A stretch of 64,000 bases of DNA from Acidobacteriota bacterium (GTDB lineage Bacteria; Acidobacteriota; Vicinamibacteria; Vicinamibacterales; UBA2999). Of the stretch, positions 47,795 through 56,733 are shown piece by piece (position 1 is the stretch's first letter; every line of letters starts with the position of its first letter). The position numbers and the translations under genes were made by a program. The stretch lies in the NCBI GenBank assembly GCA_030697165.1, contig JAUYQQ010000022.1, positions 186,001-250,000 of the forward strand, written 5' to 3'. The notes below the pieces were generated by a model. It ran no database searches. It saw only the letters and a list, made by a program, of their open reading frames with translations, and had not been told where the DNA came from.

Positions 47795-50550
47795 AGCCGC
47801 TCTTGGCGCTGGCGCTGGCGATCGCGGCGATGGTCGCGGTGCGCGAACTGGGCGGCGAGCGCACGTCTGTGGCCGCGGCGACCCCGCTGGCCCTTGGCTT
47901 TGCCCTGATGGGCGCGCTCATCACCGGCGAGGCGTTGCGCCGGTTCCAGCTGCCCCGGCTGACCGGCTACCTGCTGTTCGGCGTGATCGTCGGGCCCTAC
48001 GTCAGCAACCTGATCACGGCGCCGATGGCCGCGCAACTGCAGGTGTTCACGGGCATCGCCACGACGTTGATCGCGCTCATTGCCGGCCTGACGTTGAGCG
48101 TCGAGCGGCTCGGCTCGCGCATTGGCGCGATCGTGCGAATGACGCTGACGACGCTGGCCGTGGCCATGGCCGGCCTGGCGGTGGTCGGCTGGCTGGTGTG
48201 GCGGTGGCTGCCGGTCGCGCCCTATGCCTCGGGCGTCGAGCTGCTGGCCATGCTCGCCCTGATGACCGTGATCGTGGTGTCGTTCTCGCCGACGATGACG
48301 GCCGCGGTCGTGGCCGATTCGGGCGCGCGCGGCCGCCTCAGCGACACGGTGCTGGCCATGGTCGTGCTCGCCGACCTGGTGCTGCTGGTCGTGTTCGCCG
48401 TCTCCATGCAGGTGGCGCGCGTCGTCTTTGACGGCGGCGGCTGGCAAGGGGCCGAGATGCTGGCGCGGCTCGCCTGGGAGATTGGCGGTGCGGTCGCATT
48501 CGGTGTCCTGGTCGGCGTCATGTTTGCGCTGTACCTGCGCTACATCGGCCGCGAGATCACGCTGGTGCTGCTGGCGGTCTGCGCCCTGCTCAGCCAGGTG
48601 GGCACGACCCAGCAACTGCAGCCGCTGCTGGCGGCGGTGGCCGCCGGCATCGTGATCGAGAACCTGGCGGTGGCGCAGGGCGACACGTTGCGCGCGGCAG
48701 TGCGCCGCGGCGCGCCGCCGGTGCTGGTGGTGTTCTTTGTCGCGGTCGGCGCCTCGCTGCGCCTCGACGCGCTCTCGGCGATCGGCCTGGCGGCGGTCGC
48801 GCTGTCGGTGGTGCGAATCGGCTTTATCCGCATCGGCGCCAACGTCGGCGCGAAGGTCTCGGGTTTGCCAGACCCCATCCGCAAGTACGCCTGGACCGGG
48901 TTGGTGTCGCAGGCGGGCATCACGCTGGGCTTCGCGGCGGTGATTGCCGCCGAGTTCCCGGGCTGGGGCCATCAACTGCAGTTGCTGCTGGTCGGTTCGA
49001 TCGCCATCCACGAGCTGATCGGGCCGCTGCTGTTCCGGCGCGGCCTGACCAAGGCCGGCGAACTCGACGCCCACTCGCCGCGGCCCCTGGTGGTGGTCTC
49101 GAATCGCGAGCCGTACATCCACAACCAGGCGGCCGACGGCAGCGTGACGGTCAGCGCCGCGACCGGCGGCGTGGCGGTGGCCCTTGACGCGTTGATGCGC
49201 GAGCGCGGCGGCGTGTGGATTGCCCATGGCGGGGGCTCGGCCGATCGGCAGGTCGTGGACGCGTCCGACAAGGTCGCGGTCCCGCCGGAGAATCCCTCGT
49301 ACACGCTGCGCCGCTTGTGGCTCGAGGAGCCGACGTTCTCGCAGTATTACGGCGGGTTCGCGAACGAAGGCCTGTGGCCGCTCTGCCACGTCGTGGACGT
49401 GCGGCCGAAGTTCCGCAGCGAGGACTGGGAGGCCTACCAGGACATCAACACGCGGTTTGCCAAGGCGATCGATTCGGAACTCGGGGCCACGGAATCGCCG
49501 GTGTTCATCCAGGACTATCACCTGGCACTGGTCGCGCCGGCGTTGCGGCAGTTGCGGCCCGAGACCCGGACGGCGCTGTTCTGGCACATCCCGTGGCCGT
49601 ATCCGGATCGGCTGCGGATTTGCCCCTGGCGGCGCGAGCTGGTGGCGGGGCTGCTGGCCAACGATCTGCTGGCGTTCCAGGTCGAGCGCGACCGCCGCAA
49701 TTTCCTGCTGGCTGCCGAGGAAGAGCTCGACGCCGAAGTGGAGCTCGAATCGTCGCGCGTGCGGCTGAACGGGCGCACCACGACGGTGGTGTCGGTGCCG
49801 ATCGGCGTGGACTACGACCGCATCCAGGGCTTCGCGGCCGACGCTGCGCTGGCGAAAGAGCAGGAGCGACTGATCGAACTACTCGGCTTGCGCGCCGAGA
49901 TCATCGGCCTTGGCGTGGACCGGCTCGACTACACGAAGGGCATTCCCGAGCGGTTGAGCGCGATCGACGCGTTGATGGCCCAGCGGCCCGACTTGCGCGG
50001 CCGCGTCACGTTCGTGCAGATCGGCGTGCCGTCACGCTCGGATCTCGACAGCTACGCGGCGATCGAAACCGAGATCGGCGAGCGGATCGCCGAGCTCAAT
50101 GCCCGGTATGCCATGCCCGGCCGCCCGCCGGTGGTGACGTACTACACCACGCCGCTCGGCGCCTTCAGCCTGGTGGCGCTCTACCGCCTCGCGCACTTCT
50201 GCATCGTCAGCTCGCTGCACGACGGCATGAACCTGGTCGCGAAGGAATTCGTCGCGGCGCGAGACGACGAGCAGGGCGTGCTGGTATTGAGCGCGCTGGC
50301 GGGCGCGGCGCAGGAACTCGAAGACGCGGTGATCATCAATCCGTACGACGTCACCGCGTTCGCCGCCGCGCTGCAACAGGCCATCGAGATGGCGCCCGAC
50401 GAACAGGCGCGCCGCATGCACACCATGCGCAAGATCGTCGCCGGCCGCAACGTCTTCAACTGGGCCTCCGACATTCTCGAAGGCCTGGAAAGCATCTGGA
50501 CCAAGCCGCTGCTGTACTCAGTGCGCGGGTGGGAAGACACGTCGGTGTAG
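47791..50550 (+). CDS. Fusion of a CPA2-like antiporter and trehalose-6-phosphate synthase
   Basis: A single 919-residue frame from GTG (47791, overlapping the previous stop) joins two complete domains. Residues about 1-420 form a 12-13-helix antiporter with SFSPTMTAAVVAD and a core Asp near 195 (VLADLVLL). Residues about 431-919 are an OtsA-type glycosyltransferase (489 residues; E. coli OtsA has 474) with all expected sites: SNRE, YYGGFANEGLWP, IQDYHL, WHIPWPYP, GVDRLDYTKGIPERL and the DGMNLVAKE block. It should couple cytoplasmic trehalose-6-phosphate synthesis from UDP-glucose and glucose-6-phosphate to ion flux or osmotic state. No trehalose phosphatase gene is in view. Confidence 0.93.
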   Translation: MKPLLALALAIAAMVAVRELGGERTSVAAATPLALGFALMGALITGEALRRFQLPRLTGYLLFGVIVGPYVSNLITAPMAAQLQVFTGIATTLIALIAGLTLSVERLGSRIGAIVRMTLTTLAVAMAGLAVVGWLVWRWLPVAPYASGVELLAMLALMTVIVVSFSPTMTAAVVADSGARGRLSDTVLAMVVLADLVLLVVFAVSMQVARVVFDGGGWQGAEMLARLAWEIGGAVAFGVLVGVMFALYLRYIGREITLVLLAVCALLSQVGTTQQLQPLLAAVAAGIVIENLAVAQGDTLRAAVRRGAPPVLVVFFVAVGASLRLDALSAIGLAAVALSVVRIGFIRIGANVGAKVSGLPDPIRKYAWTGLVSQAGITLGFAAVIAAEFPGWGHQLQLLLVGSIAIHELIGPLLFRRGLTKAGELDAHSPRPLVVVSNREPYIHNQAADGSVTVSAATGGVAVALDALMRERGGVWIAHGGGSADRQVVDASDKVAVPPENPSYTLRRLWLEEPTFSQYYGGFANEGLWPLCHVVDVRPKFRSEDWEAYQDINTRFAKAIDSELGATESPVFIQDYHLALVAPALRQLRPETRTALFWHIPWPYPDRLRICPWRRELVAGLLANDLLAFQVERDRRNFLLAAEEELDAEVELESSRVRLNGRTTTVVSVPIGVDYDRIQGFAADAALAKEQERLIELLGLRAEIIGLGVDRLDYTKGIPERLSAIDALMAQRPDLRGRVTFVQIGVPSRSDLDSYAAIETEIGERIAELNARYAMPGRPPVVTYYTTPLGAFSLVALYRLAHFCIVSSLHDGMNLVAKEFVAARDDEQGVLVLSALAGAAQELEDAVIINPYDVTAFAAALQQAIEMAPDEQARRMHTMRKIVAGRNVFNWASDILEGLESIWTKPLLYSVRGWEDTSV

Positions 50551-50946
50551 CGGACAGATTGCGCACGATTCGCTCGCGGCGGGTGCCAACGGATGACCCA
50601 ACGCGTCGACGTCGATCACGGTGCCCCGCGCTGTTCCCGGATGACCACCGCAGCCGACGTCTTCAAGGTCACGCGCTGTCGGCCATGGATTCTGGCCAGT
50701 ATCTCGGCGCGCGTTGGCCGAACCGCCAGACGTTCGAGTTTCCGAATCTGGACCCTTCGCGACATGCGAATAGCGTGTGCGCCTGCGACTCACATGTCAA
50801 TCGACACATCGGTTTAGCGAGTGTGGTCCGACATGAAGTGCTGATGTCGGAGAATGCGTCCTTGACAGAAGGACACAGTGCTCGAGGAGATGGTCGCTGA
50901 GGCCGTCAGACGCGGACTGACGGCACCGGTGAGCGGTGGGCGTGAC
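50551..50946. other. Intergenic region downstream of the fusion gene
   Basis: 396 bases between the fusion-gene stop and the reverse-strand ADOP permease stop. I see no gene. It contains one good hairpin (50902-50924) and a shorter inverted repeat, GACAT-N8-ATGTC, around 50830-50848. It is the natural termination zone for the two convergent units. Confidence 0.6.
50902..50924. terminator. Hairpin beyond the ADOP permease gene
   Basis: GCCGTCAG-ACGCGGA-CTGACGGC is a perfect 8-bp stem with a 7-nt loop, 23 bp past the stop of the reverse-strand permease gene. There is no U-run, so termination is likely but not certain. Confidence 0.5.
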
Positions 50947-53328
50947 CTACTCCTCGCGCACCAGCACGACCGGATCGGTGCGAATCGCCTGGCGCGCCGG
51001 CCGCCATCCAGCGGCGACAGCTGTCAGCACGAGGATTGTGACGACCAGTGCCAGGCTGACGGGATCGGTCGCCGCCATGCCGTACTGTAGCGACGATAAG
51101 GCACGCCCAAGGGCTACCGAGCCGATGCCTCCGATCGAGATGCCGGCAAATGTAATCAGCAAGCCCTCGCGCAGCACCACCTGTCCGAGCTGCCGCGGGG
51201 ATGCGCCGATGGCCGCCCGAATCCCAAACTCCCGCCGCCGCCGTCCGACGGCATAGCTCAAGACGCTGAACAGGCCGCCCGCAGCGGCGATGACGGCGAT
51301 CGCGGCGAAGGCGAAAGCGAGCACCGCCGCCGCGCGCGGCCGGGTCAGGTGTTCGGCGAAAGCGCTGTCGAGCGTGCGCACGTCGTTGACCCGAATGGCC
51401 GGGTGGGACGTGCTGAGCCGTTGGCGCACGACCGCACTGTCAGGGCACGACAGATCACAGCCGATGCTCATCATGGCGTAGCCGCCGATGTTCCCGAACG
51501 GCAAATAGAACTCCGGGCGATCGAGCCGGGCCTCGAGCGTCGGCAACGTCTGTTCCCGCGCGACGCCAATCACCTCGTACACCGTTGGGGGCGGCGCAGT
51601 GGGGGAGTTCACATTCCGGGCGTACGTAAAGGTGCGGCCCACAGGGTTGCCTGCGCCCCAGAGCGCGCGGGCGAATCGCTCGCCGGCGATGACCTGGTTC
51701 GCCTGGTCAGACGGCTGGAAGCCGCGACCCATGATGATGGGGATCCCGTAGATCGGGAAGAAATCGGCCGTGACGTTGTAGGTGTTCACCGTCATGGTCA
51801 CGCCGGGTGAGCCGCCCTGGTCCGCCAGCCACTCCCGCGTCGCGAAGCCTCCGCCCGATGGCGGCAATCCGAAGGACCACGCCACCTGGCGCACGCCAGG
51901 CAAGTCGCGCATCCGCTGATCGAGTGACGCGGCGATGGCGGCGCGCGAGGCTGTTTCTGGAAACGCGCTGGGGGGCAGCGTCATCGTCGCGGTGACGACG
52001 CGGCTGCTGTCCACCCCCCGCTCGACGCCGGACAGGTTTGCGAATGACCGGACCAGCAGCGTTGCGGCGGTGAGCAGGGTGCAGGCGAGCGCGATTTCGC
52101 TGACCAGCAATGCCCGGGTGATGCCACGCGACGCGCGGCTGTCGGTGCCGCTGCGCCCGACGCCGCGCAGCGAGTCGCCACTGTCAACGCGGGTGCCAAT
52201 CCAGGCAGGGATCAGGCCCGACGCCAACGTCGCGCTGATTCCCGCGACCGATGCAGCAAGCAGCGCGCGCCGATCGAGGTCGAGTGGATTGAGCGTCTGC
52301 AGGACGAACGATTCCGGGAGGTAGGTGCGAGCGAGCGCCACCGCGGCCCATGCGATGCCCGCACCAACGATCGCTCCCGATGTTCCGAGCACCGCCGACT
52401 CGACCAGGGCGTGGCGAATCAACGTCGCCCGCGAGGCGCCGAGCGCCGCCCGGATGCTGAACTCCCGTCCGGCATCGGTCAGGCGCGACAGTAGCAGGCT
52501 GCAGACGTTCGCGCACAGCACGAGGAAGACCAGGGCGACCGCACCGGCCAACAGCGGCACGGCTCGCCGCGAATAGTCATCGAGCCGAAGTCCGGCCATC
52601 GGCGACACCCGCGGGACGAGCTTGGCCGTGGTGGCGTCGGCGTCGTGAGCCGCGGCGGTGGCCAGGCGGATGGCCTCGTCGCGCGGAAGTGCCGGCGCGA
52701 AGCGGACATAGGCCGTCGGTCGATCCGCTTCCCGGCCGGCCGGCGGTGCGTCATAGTCGATCGGGCGCCAGATCACCGTCTCGGAATTGGGGAAGCGGAA
52801 GTCAGACGGCAGGACGCCGACGACCAAGAGAGATTCGTTGTCGATGGTGACGCGCTGGTTGATGATGCCGGGGTCGGCCCCATAAAGCGAACGCCAGAGG
52901 TCCTCCGACAGCATGACGCGATCGTCGCTGCCGGCGCGACCGTCACTGGGTTCGAACAACCGGCCCCGGATTGGTCGCACGTTGCCCAAGAGGCCGAACA
53001 GACCGGTCGTGACGCGCGCGCTGCCGCGTGTCGCCACCGTGCCGCCGGTCTCGACCACAGCGGTGTCGGCATTAGCCCCCTCGGCGCCGGCAAAGGCGGG
53101 GCTGTCGCGCCACGCACGCAGAACGGCGGGCGCCACCGTTGTACGCCCGCCGTTTTCATTGCCCATGTAGACGAAGGCGAGCTCCTGCGGCGCGTGAAAC
53201 GGCACCGGCCTCAGCAACAGGGCATCGACGATGGTGAACATCGCCGTGGTTATGCCGATGCCGAGCGCGAGCATCCCCACCGCCGCCAAGGCGAAGCCGG
53301 GCCGCGCCAGCAGGCTGCGAAGCCTCAT
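50947..53328 (-). CDS. ADOP-type duplicated ABC permease (MacB-like)
   Basis: From the ATG at 53328 the protein has 793 residues; ATG 53346 is equally possible. Two repeats of the MacB/FtsX module are visible: helix 1 (FALAAVGMLALGIGITTAMFTIVDALLLRPVPF), a periplasmic MacB-PCD domain, three helices, then a second PCD domain and three helices. The first FtsX coupling segment reads EFSIRAALGASRATLI and the second EFGIRAAIGASPRQLG. This duplicated architecture without an attached ATPase is the acidobacterial ADOP family, and the ATPase is presumably encoded elsewhere. Function is unknown; export or mechanotransmission of an envelope substrate is the usual guess. Confidence 0.87.
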   Translation of the reverse strand: MRLRSLLARPGFALAAVGMLALGIGITTAMFTIVDALLLRPVPFHAPQELAFVYMGNENGGRTTVAPAVLRAWRDSPAFAGAEGANADTAVVETGGTVATRGSARVTTGLFGLLGNVRPIRGRLFEPSDGRAGSDDRVMLSEDLWRSLYGADPGIINQRVTIDNESLLVVGVLPSDFRFPNSETVIWRPIDYDAPPAGREADRPTAYVRFAPALPRDEAIRLATAAAHDADATTAKLVPRVSPMAGLRLDDYSRRAVPLLAGAVALVFLVLCANVCSLLLSRLTDAGREFSIRAALGASRATLIRHALVESAVLGTSGAIVGAGIAWAAVALARTYLPESFVLQTLNPLDLDRRALLAASVAGISATLASGLIPAWIGTRVDSGDSLRGVGRSGTDSRASRGITRALLVSEIALACTLLTAATLLVRSFANLSGVERGVDSSRVVTATMTLPPSAFPETASRAAIAASLDQRMRDLPGVRQVAWSFGLPPSGGGFATREWLADQGGSPGVTMTVNTYNVTADFFPIYGIPIIMGRGFQPSDQANQVIAGERFARALWGAGNPVGRTFTYARNVNSPTAPPPTVYEVIGVAREQTLPTLEARLDRPEFYLPFGNIGGYAMMSIGCDLSCPDSAVVRQRLSTSHPAIRVNDVRTLDSAFAEHLTRPRAAAVLAFAFAAIAVIAAAGGLFSVLSYAVGRRRREFGIRAAIGASPRQLGQVVLREGLLITFAGISIGGIGSVALGRALSSLQYGMAATDPVSLALVVTILVLTAVAAGWRPARQAIRTDPVVLVREE

Positions 53329-53389
53329 CCGTGGAAGATACCGCATTTGCCGGGCCGACGAAGCGCGCGGCCCGTGACATGCTGGAGCC

Positions 53390-53710
53390 ATGAGCACCTT
53401 CGAAGAGACGCATGAGTTTGATGCCCTGGCGCAGGACTACAACGCCCTGCCGTTCACCGCCAAGGTGGCCAGGCTCGGCTACCAGCGGGTCGGGTTCACC
53501 AATGATGATGATGGGCAGTCGTACACGCTGCACCTGGCCGATGGCCGGGTGGCCAAGGTGGTGAAAGGGCTGGACTCGCCGGACTTCACGGCCTCGGGGT
53601 CGATGTCCCGCATCCAGCAGATCGCGCTGTCGAAGAACTACAGCGAGCTGCTGTCGGCGGTCAAAGTCCCCATGGCCGTCAAAATGAAGGCCTTCACGTT
53701 GCTGATGTGA
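53390..53710 (+). CDS. Small protein of unknown function
   Basis: A 106-residue soluble protein divergent from the ADOP gene (61 bp between starts). It has a conserved-looking core GYQRVGFTNDDDGQSYTLHLADGRVAKVVKGLDSPDFT (described, about residues 29-66) and ends with KVPMAVKMKAFTLLM. The acidic and Gly-containing hairpin might bind a ligand. The closing residues recall SCP2-like sterol-binding proteins, but the similarity is too weak to name. No signal peptide. Confidence 0.55.
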   Translation: MSTFEETHEFDALAQDYNALPFTAKVARLGYQRVGFTNDDDGQSYTLHLADGRVAKVVKGLDSPDFTASGSMSRIQQIALSKNYSELLSAVKVPMAVKMKAFTLLM

Positions 53711-53731
53711 AGGCCCTCATCGTACACCGCA

Positions 53732-54889
53732 CTACTTCACGGAATACTTGGTGAATGCGCCGCCGGCCTGGCGGATCGAGTTGGGCCCTTCCGCGGCGTA
53801 GATGTTGCCGTCGGCGTCCACCGCGACGCCCTCACCGGCCGTGCCCTGATAGACCCGGTCTTCGCGCTCGAAGGGGCCGACGAAAGCGGTAATACGATCC
53901 TCGTCCAGCGGCCCAATGCGCACGCCGTTACGCCAGCCCGGGTGGTTCATCGGGCTCGACTCCGAGTCGATCGCGTACACGGTGTTGTTCCTGATGAACA
54001 GGCCGCTGATGCGCCCGTAGGCGTAGCGCGACTCGAGATACTTGCCGTCGGCGTCGAAGATCTCGAGGCGGTGGTTGCCGCGATCGGCCACCCACAGTCG
54101 GCCCTTTGCGTCGAACACCATCGCGTGCGGCGTGCGGAACTCGCCGTGGCGCACCCCCAGCCCTCCCCACGACTTGATGAACTTGCCGTCGGGCGAGAAC
54201 TTGCTGATGCGGGCGGTGGCGCCGCGTTTCAGGCCCTCGGCGAGCGCCGCGGGTGTGGTCATCCCCTGGCCGTCGTGGCCGTCCGACACGTAGATGCTGC
54301 CATCGGGGCCGATCACCACGTCGTTCGGCTGGTTGAACTGGCCGTCGGCGTTGCCGGGCTTGCCGGCAATGCCCAGGCTCATCAGTTTCTCGCCCTTGGG
54401 GGTGAACTTGTGGACCTGGTGGCCCTTGGTCCCTTCCTTGTTGCCGGCGAAGTCGGCGACCCACACGTTGCCGTCCCGGTCGAGGCCAATGCCGTGCGGC
54501 GTCACCATCACGCCCTTGCCGATGTTGGCGAGCACCTTGCCGGTGTGGCGATCGAACTTGAAGACCGGGTCCACCGGGTTGTTGTCGCAGTCCACCGGGC
54601 CGCCGCCGGCCGTGCCCGCGCCACAGCGCTCGTAGGCCCACACGTGGCCGTCTTTCGGGTCGATGTCGATGCCGGCCGACGTTCCCCACACCCGGCCAGC
54701 CGGCAGCTCGCCCCAGTTTTGCGTGACCTTCGGCGTCGGATTGGGCAGCCCTTCACCAGTGATGAAGTTGGCCACCTTGGCCTGGGCCTGCGCCGTGGTG
54801 CCGGTGTCCGCCGTCGCCAGAAAGAGGGCGGCGCCGGCGGCGAGGACAAACCCGAGAACTCGTGACAGTGTTGCCTTGTCTACTGACAT
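53732..54889 (-). CDS. Exported NHL-repeat beta-propeller protein
   Basis: AGGAG precedes the ATG at 54889, giving 385 residues with a signal peptide (about 8-30, VLGFVLAAGAALFLATA). At least five NHL-type blades are visible, each with a G-x-N/G-x-V/I-Y-V-A/S-D core: DRDGNVWVADFAGN, GPDGSIYVSDGHDG, DAKGRLWVADRGNH, NTVYAIDSESS and DADGNIYAAEGPN. The layout matches peptidyl-alpha-hydroxyglycine alpha-amidating lyase-like proteins, but bacterial members are mostly uncharacterised. It may bind or cleave a small substrate in the periplasm. Confidence 0.82.
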   Translation of the reverse strand: MSVDKATLSRVLGFVLAAGAALFLATADTGTTAQAQAKVANFITGEGLPNPTPKVTQNWGELPAGRVWGTSAGIDIDPKDGHVWAYERCGAGTAGGGPVDCDNNPVDPVFKFDRHTGKVLANIGKGVMVTPHGIGLDRDGNVWVADFAGNKEGTKGHQVHKFTPKGEKLMSLGIAGKPGNADGQFNQPNDVVIGPDGSIYVSDGHDGQGMTTPAALAEGLKRGATARISKFSPDGKFIKSWGGLGVRHGEFRTPHAMVFDAKGRLWVADRGNHRLEIFDADGKYLESRYAYGRISGLFIRNNTVYAIDSESSPMNHPGWRNGVRIGPLDEDRITAFVGPFEREDRVYQGTAGEGVAVDADGNIYAAEGPNSIRQAGGAFTKYSVK

Positions 54890-54988
54890 CTGCAGCTCCT
54901 TTGTTCGGAACCGGTAGTAGAGCCGACACCGGCGGTCCGCCGCAAGAGGGAACTGCCCGCCACCTCGAGCATGGAGATTGAACATCTG

Positions 54989-56608
54989 CTACCGATGGAT
55001 GCCGTCGACGGCGATGGTGCGGGCGTCCCCCGGGTTCATGACCGCGTCGGCCTCGGCCGCGCCCGGGTGTTCGCGCCACCAGGCGAGCGCGGCCGCGCGG
55101 TCCCAGGGCTCGATGCGGCACGCCTCGATCTGGCGGCGCAGGTCCGCCGCGGTCTGCGGACGGCCGTTGGGATCCTTGTCGAGGCACGACATCACGACCG
55201 CCTCGAGCTTGCCCGGCACCGAGAGGCCGCGTCTCGCCGACAGCGGCTCTGGTTTCTGCGAGAGATGCTGGCTCAAGACCTCGACCACCGACTTGCCATT
55301 GAACACGTCGGTGCCTGCCAACAGGTAGTACGCGACCGCCCCCAGGGCGTAGATGTCCGAACGGGCATCGGCCGTATCCGGATTCATGATCGATTCGGGC
55401 GCCATGTACTGCGGTGTGCCCATGACGGTGTTGTCGCCGGTCAGCTCGACATCGCCGCCGAGCCGGAACTGCTTGACCAGGCCGAAGTCGAGCAGCTTCA
55501 CCACGTCGCGCTCGCCGCCCTGCGTGCACAGCATGATGTTGGCCGGCTTGATGTCGCGATGAATCAGCCCGATGCCGTGCGCCTCGTCGAGCGCGCCGCA
55601 CAACATCGACATGATTCGCACGACTCGCGCCGGCGGCTGCGCGCCGTCGACCGTGACCACGCGTTGCAGCGTCGCGCCGTCGAGCAGCTCCATGGCGTAG
55701 TAGAAGACGCCGTCGTGGGTGCGGCCGTAGTCGAAGATGGTGATGGTATTGGGGTGGGTGAGCCGCGCCGTCTGCTGCACCTCGCGCTCGAAGCGGGCGA
55801 GATTGGCCTCGCCGGCCTGATCGGCGCGCAGCAGCTTGATGGCCGAGGGCCGCCGCATCATGCCGTGGCGCGCGCGGTAGACCTCGCCCATGCCGCCGGC
55901 GCCAATCTTGCGTTCGATCACGTACTGCCCGAGGCGGCGCGCCTCCAGCACCTCGGCGCGCAGGCCATAGATCACCTGGGAAATGACCGCGCACATGATG
56001 ATGCCGAAGCCCCAGATGATCACCATGGTCGCCGGCAACCACGGGAACACACCGGACTCGGGCGTGCGCCACGCCATGACGCCGTCTACGACGGGTTCGA
56101 GTGCCACGGTCACCAGCATCATCGGCACGGCGAACATGGCGGTGATCACCATCGTCCGGCGCGGCGACGACGGGATGAGGGCGGCGCGAATGGCCATCAT
56201 CATCGCCATGCCGCTCAGTTGCAGCATCGTGATGTAGCCATCGGCGACGTTGATGGCCTGGGCGCTCGCCAAGGACTGATCGGTGGCAAAACCGGTCAAC
56301 AGGTAGCGTCCCATGAGGGCGCTGGCGGTCGAGTTGAGCAGCAGGCCGCCGGCGTCGAGCCACCGGGAGAACTGGATCGACCGCTCGCCGCGGCTGGCCA
56401 GCCACCAGAACAAGCCGGCGTTGGCCGTCGAGAGCATGGTAAGGGCCAGGTCGCCACCTGGCCGGGCGACGGCGCCGACCATTCCCAGGCCGCTGCCCAG
56501 CAGGATGATGAAGAAGATGACCTTCCAGAAGAGCGCGACCCTGGCTTGCAGGAAGGCGCGTCCTTCCTCGCTGTGATCGGTCAACGGCGACGGACGATGA
56601 TGGAGCAA
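54989..56608 (-). CDS. Ser/Thr protein kinase with N-terminal membrane sensor domain
   Basis: The frame begins at TTG (56608). Residues about 1-215 contain six helices, which would act as a membrane sensor. The kinase domain (about 230-490) has GAGGMGEVYRA, a VAIK-like AIKLL Lys, HRDIKPAN catalytic loop, DFGLVKQF and GTPQYMAPES, all intact. Most bacterial Hanks kinases put the kinase first and the extracellular sensor last; here the order is reversed. The C-terminus ends shortly after the kinase fold. Substrates are unknown. It is 100 bp from the NHL-repeat gene on the same strand. Confidence 0.9.
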   Translation of the reverse strand: MLHHRPSPLTDHSEEGRAFLQARVALFWKVIFFIILLGSGLGMVGAVARPGGDLALTMLSTANAGLFWWLASRGERSIQFSRWLDAGGLLLNSTASALMGRYLLTGFATDQSLASAQAINVADGYITMLQLSGMAMMMAIRAALIPSSPRRTMVITAMFAVPMMLVTVALEPVVDGVMAWRTPESGVFPWLPATMVIIWGFGIIMCAVISQVIYGLRAEVLEARRLGQYVIERKIGAGGMGEVYRARHGMMRRPSAIKLLRADQAGEANLARFEREVQQTARLTHPNTITIFDYGRTHDGVFYYAMELLDGATLQRVVTVDGAQPPARVVRIMSMLCGALDEAHGIGLIHRDIKPANIMLCTQGGERDVVKLLDFGLVKQFRLGGDVELTGDNTVMGTPQYMAPESIMNPDTADARSDIYALGAVAYYLLAGTDVFNGKSVVEVLSQHLSQKPEPLSARRGLSVPGKLEAVVMSCLDKDPNGRPQTAADLRRQIEACRIEPWDRAAALAWWREHPGAAEADAVMNPGDARTIAVDGIHR

Positions 56609-56733
56609 CCACCAGAGCCTATCACCACCGCCGAGCTAGCGGCCCTGTAGCTCCTCACCAGTGTTGGAATGAGGGAAACTGCCGTCTGCCCGGCCTTGCG
56701 GATTCCTCGCGATAGGTCACGGTCTTGTCCTGG

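Noticed and set aside
50551-50946. Small gene in the region after the fusion gene
   Set aside because: Short forward frames here lack ribosome sites, have no recognisable sequence and lie between two convergent units.
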